From: Gremmenia infestans
Taxonomy: Eukaryota; Ascomycota; Leotiomycetes; Helotiales; Hamatocanthoscyphaceae
DNA length: 64,000 bases
Assembly: GCA_032629725.1 (NCBI GenBank)
Contig: JAFEVB010000001.1
Span: 806,001-870,000 of the forward strand
Direction of reading: 5' to 3'
The notes beneath the pieces were generated by a model. It saw only the letters and a program-made list of their open reading frames with translations, was not told the origin of the DNA and made no database searches. Position numbers and translations under genes: made by a program. Below are positions 44,101 through 55,603 of the stretch, one piece after another. Position 1 is the first letter of the stretch, and the number at the start of each line of letters is the position of its first letter.

Positions 44101-47048
44101 GCCTTGATGGTATTTTGTCGGGAGGCTGGCGGCGATGAACTCGATCGTCGTCTGGTCCCATTAAGAGTAGCATAAGCGTCTTCATCGAGCGGAGTAGTCA
44201 AAGGCAAGCTAGGCGAGAGACCAAGCTGGTTTCCAAAGTTCATGTCCAGGCCTGCAGACTGGGGCCCAGGTTGGGACGAGAATGAATTTGCAGGGGCCCT
44301 AATAAACAGTTTCAGGCTTCCAGACTGGTCGGCTTTAGTTCTTCTATGTAGAAGCAACTTTTGATCGTCGAGTGCTTCATCATGTACAAGTCTTCCGAGG
44401 TCAGTAAGAAAGAACTGCGCGAACTCGATGTTATAAATGCCCAAGTTAGCGCATATTGCACTACGAAGCTCAGTAGGGGAATCAATTTCAGACACATCGC
44501 ACATGCGATAGTTCCATCCATCCAAGGTCGCAAGAATGAATGTTCTACCCGGAATGTTGCGTCTACCCTTATAACCGCCTACAAATTGGTCATGCTCAGA
44601 CGCCGAGAAGGTTGAGGAAGGCCGATTGAGAGAAGTTTCGCTGGAGTTGCTGATTTTGCCATTACCAAAAGAGGATGGCTTGAATGATAGCGATGGGCTT
44701 GTAGGAGACTCCAAGTTAGGCTCATCTGGAGATGGAGCCGCCCCATCTTCCTTCTTCTTCTTTCTGAAATGTTTGAAAAGTCCTTTTGGTTCTTTCGCAG
44801 AGCCCGGCGGATCCATAGACGCAGATCGATCCCCCGGCTCCGATGGGGAAGGCCGGGAGCTGTCCACACCGTGTCGGCGGTTATCCTGATTTCGAACGAG
44901 ATTTAATTCCCCCACTACTCCTCCCATCCCACCTCGTAGAGCCTGACTTGCGCCGGGGGGCACACCAGAACCATATATCGCAGCATTTGAGGATATTGAC
45001 TCTGTACTATTGCAAGCGCGGTGGCCGAACTTCGCGCTGTGCGGGGAGGCCGGGAGATTTCCGGTAGTTGCATAGTGCAGGGTAGCAAATGTGCCTCCTG
45101 GGCTTTCGCTCTTGGGACTACCGTCTACTCGAAAGGCTGGTCCCCTAAAATGACCTTCGCCGGCGTCACTGCTGGCACTTGGGCTATGTCTTCTGCTACC
45201 ATCTCCATCAATATTGCGCAGAGCGTTCCGGTGAGTACCGCGGCTTTGTTGATTATGATCGGAATCCACTAAAGCACCGCTGTTGTTGTGTAAAATAGGC
45301 AGAGTTGTACTTCTAATAGAGACCTTTCGTGCTGCAGCACCCGGCACCGTGCTCTTAAACGTTTGTTTCCCAGGACTCTCATCATCAGGGTTTGCAGTGC
45401 TAGGGGTCGATACATGTATGTCTCTGCTGAGGTTCGGTGAAGATTCAAGAGTGCCCTCAGTGCCAGCACTTGGGATGTTCGCTGTTGAAGATTCTCGCCT
45501 GACATGGGCGGACTTGGGAAAGTCTGCTGCCCGACCCGTGACGATGCCGCGAATCAAACGGCGCATTCTCTTTCCTTCTTCGCGTTCTCTGGCCTGGTCC
45601 CAGCCGGTGCCACTGTTAGAACATTCTTTTGCCAGTCGAGGGTAGACTTGTTGGTGCATCATGCCAAAATTTCCCCTTCCTCCATGGCCACTACCTAGTT
45701 CCAAAAACACGGAACCATATATATTGAGCGCTTTGAAAGTTTCTTGCCAGTCACCCGAAAACTGGTTACTGGCTAACCACAATAGTACACGGTCCATGGG
45801 CCATTGCGAGCCAGCATCATTGGGAGAAACAGGGGTGTTAGAATTGCTACTGGTTGCGTGTTGACTGAAACTTGGAGTTGTATGGAGTCCCCTGTTTGAT
45901 ATTTGAGGGTTGAGTATAGTAGCAGTTGGGGGGCCCGAGGAGTTGTACTCCGGTAGGTGAATGTTGGGGTATCGAGTTGATGGCGTCTGATACGGTCTGT
46001 CTCGCTCACGGTCAATATACCAACTGGTTTGCTCATCCATGGGCGTAGTCAAGCTTGTATCCATAGTATTCCTAGAGGTTCTGGAGCTGTCGGACACCGC
46101 AGAGAATCTAGGACGTAGTATTAGCATTTTGGAGTCTGATAACGTAGTTTGACAAGATAATGTTCCATAACTGTTTGGAATTGCAAAGAAACGGTCAAGT
46201 AAGCACTGGAGAGGTCGTCCTTACTCTGCACTATCTCCCCTGCTAAAGCTTGGCTCTTGTCTACCAAAACCAGGTATGCCAACACCAGGCCCAAAAGAAT
46301 CACCATGGGGTATATAAGTTGCCGACATCTGGTGTTCCGAAGCTGGAGGCGGAGGAATAGATAGGGGCGGCGGGTGATGATTAACATAAGACTGGCCTGG
46401 ATTGTATGCTTGATGTTGTGTATTTGAGGGCGGGTTGGGAGGTGGGAGAGGAAAGCCTCTCGAGTCGTAAGATCTCCCCCAGCTACCTTGCCAATTGGAT
46501 TGTAATCCTCCTGGGGGAGGACCTGGAGGAGGTGGTATCATAACACCTGGGTGCTGATGCGAATGGTTTGTGACGGGGCGGGGTGGGGGCGGCGGTATTG
46601 ACAAGCCAGACAAGCCAGACATGCCCATATGAGGCGGTGACATGGGCGGGGGTGGAGGAACGACATATTGCCGTGCGGCGGCATCTGCCACTCTTTGAGC
46701 TTGAGCTGGCTGATACATTGGGAGTGCCGACGGTTGATACGGAGTGTTTGGACTAAACAACGGCGAGGGAATTGGCTCTGCGGCAGCTGATCGTGACCTT
46801 GGCCTCAACGGCGAGCTCGAGGCGCTGATGGATGGATAGGGCGACGCGGTGCCGTAGATGGGAACCAGCAGATTCGAAGAGCTACTAAGGTTATATGCAG
46901 GAACGTCGTTCAGGAAGAGACCATGCCCTTGACCGTCTGGGACAGTCAGTCCAGGGCCGCCCGGGGTTCTTCGAGGCGAGGCTGGTGGTCTGTTGACATC
47001 TGAATTGTTGGAACGAGCTGAGGAAGACCGTGGGCGCGAACTGGTCAT
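41193..47048 (-). CDS. Bck1-type MAP kinase kinase kinase (cell wall integrity)
   Basis: Exons 46,225-47,048, 41,368-46,107 and 41,193-41,313 join in phase to give 1,894 residues. The N-terminal 275 residues are rich in Pro, Ser and Gly (PPPPP tracts). A SAM-like domain lies at about 377-464 (DRVLLWLASNQFSGDW). A Ras-association-like fold lies at about 797-879 (TFILATLDGWNYRM...LFIRAP). A long Ser-rich linker follows, then the kinase at about 1,602-1,868 with GKGTYG (1,611-1,616), AVK Lys1633, HRDLKADN (Asp1734) and DFG (1,752-1,754). The order SAM, RA-like, kinase and the long disordered linker match fungal Bck1/Mkh1, the MAPKKK acting under Pkc1 in cell-wall stress signalling. The last intron uses a TATGTGAG donor, a CTAAC branch site and an ATACAG acceptor. 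It is divergent from the pyruvate decarboxylase gene. Confidence 0.93.
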
Positions 47049-48248
47049 TGTAATCCATGCATATTCTAGAGACGAGAAGCTGTCGGCGCCTTAGAGATGT
47101 TTTCGCTCGTTCACGTTCGCGTTTGCAGGAGACCGACCACCTTTCGTCTTGTGAGCGTTGCCTACCGTGTCGTCTCGTCTCGTCTCGTCTTACGGCGAGT
47201 CGAGATTCGACACACGAGTGGCAGACTCGATTGTGATGGCGACGGAAGAGGAAGAGGGGAATATGGATACAGGAGCGGCGATCGCAATGCGCAGGCGGGC
47301 ACGGTATGCAGATAGATTTGCAGATGATGGGTTTGCTCTTTTACGGATATACAATACAGTAATTCGTATTGTTGTTGGTGTTGGTTACGGTATCCGACGA
47401 ATCACGAAAGCATCAGCCACAGACAAATAGCGCGCCCTCCCATTTGAATCGATTCTTTGTCTGTTTGTTTTCTGCCGAGCAACACACGATATGGTGCGAG
47501 TACGGGCGCAAGAATATATACATTTCCAAGATCATAAAGTTGCGATGTATTTATACATGTACTGCAGACATAGCAATTGATAAAACTGTTATGCTGTGGC
47601 GGAGTTACTTACTTGCCTACCCTACCCTACTCGTATAAAAGCGTATATACTGTAAAATCCATGAGAACTGCAACAAACCAAAAATAAATACCACCGGATT
47701 CGACGAACAGGGGGCTTTTCGGGCTTTTATATTCAGGAGAAGCCTCTTCTCTTCTCTTTTTTTTCCAGAGTCAAGCCACTACTCTAGGACCATAGAACCA
47801 CTTCCCGTATCTATCGGACGGACTTATTATATGCAAAGCTGAGAAAGATCAGGCGATGGATGGGTTTAATGCGTTTTTTGTGCCTATGGATGTCCATGCT
47901 CATTCCCATTATGTGGTTTTACCCTACCAAAGTTCAGACCCATACCCTCGATACACGTTGTTTTAGTGGCGTGTGCGATATCCGTCGTCATACTAGGTAG
48001 GTCAAAGTGGATGATGCATGGCCTGACTATGCGAAGCTTTCGCTTGCCATGCGGCCAATTCGGCGGAATAGAAAACGACAAAAGGTATATATATTTCAAC
48101 AACGAGCCATCCTTTCCGTTCTCCTCTGCCTCTCACCACATCTACTGCTACTACTACTACTACTACTACTACAATACTACATCCACAACGACTACTACCG
48201 AGTTCCATCCTACCCCTCCTACCCACCTCTTTACTCCTCGATCAAACC
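47049..48248. promoter_or_regulatory. 1.2-kb divergent promoter region (BCK1-like / PDC)
   Basis: Separates two divergently transcribed genes. It includes a CGTCT pentamer repeat at about 47,170-47,192 near the MAPKKK start and pyrimidine-rich blocks near 47,745-47,765 and 48,115-48,140. A (CTA)n microsatellite at about 48,145-48,170 lies in the probable 5' leader of the decarboxylase gene. No extra coding sequence was recognised. Confidence 0.5.
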
Positions 48249-50855
48249 ATGGCTGACTACCGAACTTCTGCCCTCAAGTCCCCAATTGACGTAGCCGAGT
48301 ATCTATTCCTCCGTCTTAAACAAATCGGCGTAGATTCAATTCATGGCGTACCTGGAGGTATGCCAAATTCTGCTCTTGCTTTCGCATTCATTTCAGTAGG
48401 GAGCCGAGGTCTTGTTATATGACTTCGGGTCCCGTCTTGCGAACCGCTTCTCTCCTCAACCAACCCCTGTCAAAAGCTTTTACTAAACTGTGAATAGATT
48501 ATAATCTGATAGCACTTGACTATGTCCCTAAAGTTGGTCTGAAATGGGTTGGCAACGTCAATGAGTAAGATTTTCCCTTCCCTCAGATTACGCTATCACG
48601 CTCTATCTCATGTACCCTAAATTCATGTAGACCTTCGAACTAGAGACACTTTCCCCTTTTGCTCTCGAGATATTCTTTATGGGACGAAACTGACAGTCAT
48701 ATCACCCAGGCTCAATGCTGGTTAGTTGTGGATTATATACACCAGCACACCATCCTAACTTATTTAGGCTACGCAGCGGACGGCTATGCCAGAGTCAAGG
48801 GCATATCAGGTAAGTGCATCACTCTTCAAGATGCTATTATATACCATGCAATACTAACCCCGCGACAACAGCCATCGTGACCACATTCGGAGTTGGAGAG
48901 CTCTCAGCCATAAATGCGATGGCAGGTACGTTGGTCCCAGAATGAGGCTATTTCCACTTTAGCAAGGAGTCAAAGCTTACTCTCACACTTTGCTTCCTAA
49001 AGGGGTAATGCTAATTTAAGTTCTCTCAAAGGTGCATATTCCGAGCATGTTCCGGTCGTTCACATCGTGGGCACCCCCTCCACAGCATCACAGAAAAATG
49101 GCATGCTGTTACATCACACCCTTGGCAACGGCAATTTCAATGTCTTTGCAGATATGAGTCAAAGTATCTCATGCGTTATGGAGAAGCTCAACGACCCCAT
49201 CACGGTTGCTTCCCAGATCGACCACGCTTTGCAGCAGTGTTGGATCCAGTCCCGGCCAGTTTATCTCAGTCTTCCTACCGATGTCGTTCAAAAGAAGATC
49301 GAGGGCGAGCGACTCAAGACTCCAATCGATTTAGACTTGCCAGAAAATGATCCAGACAGGGAGGCTTACGTCGTGGATGTGGTGTTAAAATACCTATTAG
49401 CTGCGAAAAAACCCATCATCTTGGTTGATGCATGTGCAATCCGACACAGGGTAAGCCTGATTCGTTTTCTTATTCGGCCCACTTGGAATTACAGTATCCC
49501 GTTTCAAAGTCTCAATATTGCAAGATACCAAAGGCTCTCAGACCTCAAAATCATTCTTGATAAACAACACTAACACCGAGGACCTGCAGGTTTTGGATGA
49601 AGTTCATGATTTGATCGAGAAAACGAACTTACCCGTCTTCGTCACCCCGATGGGCAAGGGAGCTGTCAATGAGGAACATTCAAACTACGGCGGAGTGTAC
49701 GCCGGAGAAGGATCTCAACCAGATGTGAAGAAGCGCGTCGAAGCATCAGATCTGATCTTGACTATCGGTGCAATTAAGGTAAACAACTCCCGCCTTGTCT
49801 TATTAATAAGAACTGATCGCTTCCCAGAGCGACTTCAACACAGCTGGCTTTTCCTACAAGACATCCCAGCTCAATACAATCGACTTCCACAGTACACATA
49901 TCACAGTCAGATACTCGGAATATCCGGGAGTGCATATGCGTGGTGTCTTAAGACAAGTCATCAACAAAATCGATCTTAACAGGCTATCGGCTGTAGCAGG
50001 CCCTACTGTCCAAAACGAAGTCAACGACAACGATGATGGCACGCCCACTATTACACAAGCCTGGTTCTGGCCTAGGGTCGGTCAATTCCTCAAGAAGAAT
50101 GACATCGTCATTACTGAGACTGGCACAAGGTAAGCTTATAGTCATATAAAAAGCACATTTTTTATATGGGGGCTAGCTCGGGAGCATGCATATGGGCTCC
50201 TGAAACGGCTCCCAAGCTCTTTGCCTCTGTCCCAAAATTCAACCTTTGACTATACTGATACGTCGATTAGTAATTTTGGAATTTGGGAGACCAAATTCCC
50301 GAAGAACGTCACTGCGCTTTCCCAGGTTCTATGGGGAAGCATCGGATATTCCGTCGGCGCCACTCAAGGTGCGGCTCTGGCAGCGCGGGATGCTGGAACT
50401 TCTCGTCGAACAATTCTCTTCGTGGGCGATGGATCATTCCAATTGACTGCTCAAGAAGTATCAACGATGATACGTCTAGGCCTGAAAGTAACTATGTACG
50501 GGGCCATTTCGTTCTTTGTCCTTGCACGCACGTCAACTGAGCTAACAATGACAGATTTGTGGTATGCAATGACGGCTTCACAATCGAACGCTTCATCCAC
50601 GGAGTAGATGCCGAGTATAACGACATCGCAGCCTGGAATTTCAAGGATATTATCAAGGTCTTTGGTGCCAAGGATGGCTCATACAAAACCTTCCAGATCA
50701 AGACGAAGGCAGCAGTCAACCAGCTCTTTGCGGATGAGGCATTCAACGCAGCGGAGGTTCTCCAGTTTGTTGAGCTTTACATTCCAAGGGACGATGCTCC
50801 GCGAGCACTGAAGTTGACTGCCGAGGCGAGTGCTGCCAATAATGCGAAGCAGTAA
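48249..50855 (+). CDS. Pyruvate decarboxylase
   Basis: Ten exons (48,249-48,357; 48,498-48,564; 48,710-48,720; 48,768-48,809; 48,872-48,925; 49,032-49,450; 49,590-49,778; 49,828-50,129; 50,271-50,495; 50,555-50,855) give 572 residues with every phase closed. It is a thiamine-diphosphate enzyme of the cytosol that converts pyruvate to acetaldehyde and CO2 in fermentation. Glu59, in the VNELNAGYAADGYAR region, is the cofactor-activating glutamate. His122-His123 (LLHHTLGNG) is the active-site HH pair. The TPP/Mg site runs from GDGS at 450-453 to CNDG at 477-480. Exon 3 is only 11 nt, but it is required to encode LNAG. The C-terminal AANNAKQ tail is typical of fungal PDCs. Other TPP decarboxylases (indolepyruvate, phenylpyruvate) cannot be fully excluded. 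Confidence 0.93.
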
Positions 50856-53231
50856 GAAGGAAAGCTTTTGTAGCCAGCGCCGTTGGGCAGCGAATAAAAA
50901 GCATAGGCATCGGTGGGTATAGATGGAAGAAGGATTTGGCGTTTATTAGATATATAGGGCATGCAAATTATGAATATTCCTCTTGATCGATAAGGTGTCT
51001 CAACAGCTCCGTGTGTTCTCTGGTGAACAGTTCCATCACGGTAAGACGGATAACCTCTATTTGGCAAAAGTCTATCGGCTTGCCTCAGCGGAGGTCTGTC
51101 GCTCCATCCTTTAAAAAGATTTTCTGGGATCAAACCTTTAGCGGAGCTGTAGCAAAAGTGGTGGAAAAGAGTCAGTCTTTCGGCCATAATTCCGGATTCA
51201 GAGGAAGGGATATCTATCTTAGTTGCGTCGTCACTTGACCCATCTAACTAGAGGCTAGACTCTAGAGCAAGCAAGAGATCATAGCCATGGCCTCACCGAC
51301 CAAGGATGGTCATGCGGGGTACTACTGGGCTGCATTGCATCGGGGTTTTCTCTCTACGAGGGACTTTTTAGAATGGAGTAGGTGGATCATTGGGGCCGAT
51401 GTCCCAATCATCTCAGTTCTTCCTCCCCCCAAAAGACAAGTGTATGGATGTTGGACGGCGGCTTTATGCTTGGCTAAGTCGGGTACGGCTAAAATAGCCC
51501 ACCTCTTGCATGGTATAAATACGCCAAGAATTTAAGCATAAGTATTACTAGGCGCCTACTACACTATACTCTAAGATGCGTTTTATTTTCTCTAGGTCCC
51601 GCTACAGTATGATGTTGTAGTATACTAGAGTTCCTTTTATTACTTAATATACTATTTATTATACAAGTAAGTAGTAGCTAAGTCAACCATATAGTATAAT
51701 ATAAGAGTAGATTATATTAATCCCTACTAGGTTATACCATAGTGTTACACTAAGCGTCTATTACTTTCTCTTCCCAACTCCTACTATGTAATACATAATG
51801 CTTCGCATCTCGGCAAAGTCATGTATGCAATGCAAAAGCTAGGCTCCTTCTGGCCGTTCTTTCCTCATTCGGACATTGCAACTTTCGAATGGTGTGGGGT
51901 AAATGGTCAAGTGGCATGCAGCAATATACGCGGTACACCTCCGTAGTGCCACTGAAAATTGAAAAGTGGAGAAGAAGACCGTGCGCTGCCGATGCCACCA
52001 CACCTTACTCTATGAAGCTTAGTAGCGGTCGCTCCCGTGCGTATACGTGACCGGTACTTCAATCATCGCTTTGATGTTACGTACTTCATGCCTCGGAAAG
52101 GTTAACGAGCTTTGTGAAAAGTTCCTATCTGTAGAGATGAATATTCTATTTCGAATTCTATTGTTGTTCTTATGATAAAGCAATGTCGGAATTTCTCTAG
52201 GTCCAAGTTTCATTTACCAAATTCCATGAGCCTCTCACTCTATAAGTAAAAATGCCTGTCTATACTCGCTTTTTTCTTTTGAGATCTGATACTCCCCACT
52301 ATATCTACCCCATATTTATGTACTCCGTGCCAATTAAGGAGCTTATATTACCGATTGATTAAAGACATTTAAGATTATTGCTTTAGTCCCACACTCCCCA
52401 GTAAGCCAGTCATATGTGTGGATTTCTATCTATTCACACTAAGTAATGGCTAGACCTTGAAAAATGCGAGTAGCTAGGATCAAGAAGTGGGCAAGGGCTT
52501 TTGCGAAGTGCTCCTGACCCCATCTTCAACCGGCACGTTCATATAGTTCCTATTTAGCCAGTAGCAAATAGAAGTCACTTATCTGTCTGTACTCGATGGC
52601 GGTTGAAACCTCTCCTCTTGTTTTTACGACCGGCATTCATATCCGTTCATAAAAGACATCGGAAGCTGGAAAGACTGCGTCAGTTGCATAAAATTTGGAC
52701 ATAGCATAGACTCAAAGGTGGAAACGACGGTGTGAGGCACCATTCGGAAGGACCTGTTTGCGTTAGGAACAGACGTCAAACACGGTAGTACGACCCCTCC
52801 CCCCCCTTTAAAGATGTTGATGATCCTTTCCGCCACCGTAAATACAAGGGCAGTCGACAAATGATATCGCTACATCTGGGGCTGTATATAGGGGCTTGAA
52901 ATACCCTTGACATAAACATTGGACCTGTTTTACGACAACTGCAAGGGCATCTAGCCACTCAGTTACACCTGGTCTACGTTTTAATGGGGTCTTTACGTGG
53001 TATAACACTTATTAAAAGAGGGTGCGTGGCTGGGGAACGATAGCACTTATGCAACTTGAGTTTAGTAGTACCAGGTGCGTTTACTATATAAACGTTGCAA
53101 GACACTGTCGAACTGACACGAAGAAAATTTGAACAATTTGATACCTCCCATCTTTTGTCTCTCATCGTCCCTGCGTAGATGAGAACACTCTCCTCCAACA
53201 ACTTCACTCACGGCACATACAGGCCACAATA
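50856..53231. other. Gene-poor region with AT-rich remnant
   Basis: No confident gene. An 82-codon open frame at 51,287-51,535 has no recognisable domain. 51,540-51,780 is AT-rich, and its ends are weakly inverted (AGTATTACTAGGCGCC near 51,541 and GGCG/AAGCGTCTATTACT near 51,755), suggesting a degraded MITE. 52,250-53,200 holds scattered short frames only. Confidence 0.35.
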
Positions 53232-55201
53232 ATGGCCGACTTAATCTATCTGCCAGTTCTGGCATTTGCTTCTGTAGGTCGCCCACTACACCGTGACTTC
53301 CAGTCCTGACCCTCATCCCTTCCTAGACTATCTTGTATTTTGGAGTGAGGTTTGTCTATAACGTCTTCTTTCACCCACTGCGAGAGTACCCAGGGCCTTT
53401 CCTATCAAAGGCTACTCGAGCGGTCTGGGCGTATCATACATTCAATGGAGACATGCTTCAGTATATTACCTCACTACACGAAAAGTATGGGGATGTTGTC
53501 CGAATTGCTCCAGACGAGCTATCCTATAACACCGCACAGGCAGTACGTGGCCCGAAATCCCCATGCAAACTTTGGGTAGCTAACAACGCGTTTAGTGGAT
53601 TGGTAAGAGCGCACCTAAATATTAACCAGACGGAAAATAGTGTATTGAAGTGATTCCAGACATTTACGGACATCGATCTCCCAATGGGAATGGAAACCTG
53701 CCCAAGGAGGTCTCGAAACGACGACCAGAATTAAATGGCACACCAAGCATAATCAGCGCCGACGACCCAACACATCGCCGCATGAGACGTATCCAAGCTC
53801 ACATGTTCTCTGAAAAGGCACTTTCCGCTCAAGAACCCCTGATTAACGGCTATGTTGACTTGTTGATTTCGAAATTACACGAAAAGGCGAAAAACCCCGA
53901 AACAAACGTGTTGAATATGGTATTGTGGTACAAGTAAGTGAAATTCGTTGAATACTCGAGACTTCAAGTGTCAATTACAGGCTGACTTTTCAAAAGCTAT
54001 ACTACTTTCGATATCCTCGGGAGCCTAGCTTTCGGCGAAGATTTTAGCTGTTTAGAATCGGACGATCTTCATGTAAGTCCAACGCCATCAGTGTTGTCAC
54101 TTCGATCTCATTATGTCGCAGCCATGGATTGCAAATATGTGGCGATCCCTCAAGGACGGCACATTCGTGAGAGTCTCAAAGCATTTCCCCTGGCCTTTTG
54201 ATAAACTAGTATATTCCTTGGGTCCACCAGAATTGAAGTCAGCTCAGAAGGTGGATTATGACTTTGCCTCGGGGAAAGCAAGGACTAGGATGGCCCAAGG
54301 ACATACAGACCGTGTTGATTTCATGAGTTATATCCTTCGACACAACGACGAGAAAGGGTAGACTTGCCCACATCCTCAGCTGTGACCCAGCTAATCATTA
54401 CAGAATGACGACTGCGGAGATTGAGAGCAATGCAGCACTTCTCATTCTTGCTGGCAGTGAAACAAGTACGTTTGCCTACCCCCCCCCCGAGAATCATAGC
54501 CATTCTCTAACTTCCCAAAGCCGCGACTTTCCTCTCTGGAATAACATACAACCTTCTACGTACTCCCGAAGTCCTTAAAACTTTGACAGAACTCGTCCGT
54601 AACACATTTGCCACGGAAGACGACATCAACGTTCATGATGTTCAGCGACTTGAGTACTTCACGGCCTGCCTCGAAGAGGGATTGCGCACCTATCCCCCGG
54701 TTCCTTCTGGACTACCACGTGTATCCCAAGGGAACGTGATCAACAACAAATATGTGACAGCGGGTACAATAGTGTCAGTTCATCAGTGGGCAAGTTATAG
54801 CTCCCCTAAAAACTTCGCGGATCCCGAGAAGTTTGTTCCGGAACGTTGGATGAAGGAGCCACCAGCGAGATATGCAAGTGATCACACAAAGGTGTTTCAG
54901 CCATTCAGTTTCGGCCCAAGAAACTGTATTGGCCGGAAGTAAGTTGTCCTTTCTTTCAATCGATTATGGCTTTCACTGACCGGGTCCCGTGGGTAGTCTT
55001 GCATATGCGGAAATGCGTCTCATTTTAGCGCGAGTACTTTGGAATTTTGACTTAGAGCTACAACCAAGTGCTCAAAATTGGAATTCACAAAAAGTAAGTC
55101 TTATGACTGGAATAACCTAAATTCATACTCATATATTGTAGGTTTGGGTTCTTTGGGAGAAAGGACCACTTCCCGTCAAGCTTGTTCCTCGCAAGCTTTG
55201 A
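53232..55201 (+). CDS. Cytochrome P450 monooxygenase (CYP65-like)
   Basis: A multi-exon P450 of about 500 residues. A short first exon (53,232-53,273) encodes a hydrophobic anchor (ADLIYLPVLAFAS). The next exons give VFFHPLREYPGPFLSK, the C-helix region THRRMRRIQAHMFS and FDILGSLAFGEDF. The I helix is LLILAGSETSATF, the K helix LEEGLR (ExxR), then PERW, and the heme loop FQPFSFGPRNCIGRK with its cysteine thiolate. The last exon ends VPRKL at 55,201. The overall pattern resembles CYP65/isotrichodermin hydroxylase-like enzymes of secondary metabolism and detoxification; the substrate cannot be inferred. Most introns are clear GT-AG, but the junction between about 53,536 and 53,660 is uncertain, so one exon border there may be wrong. 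No metabolite backbone gene is adjacent; the nearest is the dead NRPS about 18 kb away. Confidence 0.85.
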
Positions 55202-55603
55202 AGAAATATGGTTTGCCTAGGAGGCTATGTCAACTACGTGACAAAACACCCACTCAGGCGATCGTCAATGCATTGAAGGGAAAGAATAGTAGATAGTGTT
55301 CTCTTGTCTTCTCGGCATTATCTCACCCTGGAATAAGATACAAAACCGATACTTAGAGTTAGGAACAAAATAAATGAATTGCCTTTTACCAAATCCCCCC
55401 CACCGGGTCAATCTTCGATCATGTCTCAAAATGAAAGAAATATAGACTACTCAACTGATCTAACAGAAGCTACGAGCATTTTGTATCTCAACTCGTGTAC
55501 TTCATTTATAATTCATGCAAACAAGATAGTGACTATTATCCTATAGTAACAGACAACCCAGGACCCAGGGAACACAAGTATTGTTATTAGAGCCCGATTG
55601 GGC
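55202..55603. other. Convergent intergenic region
   Basis: Lies between the P450 stop and the formamidase 3' end. No gene or repeat recognised; probably 3' UTRs and terminators. Confidence 0.35.
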
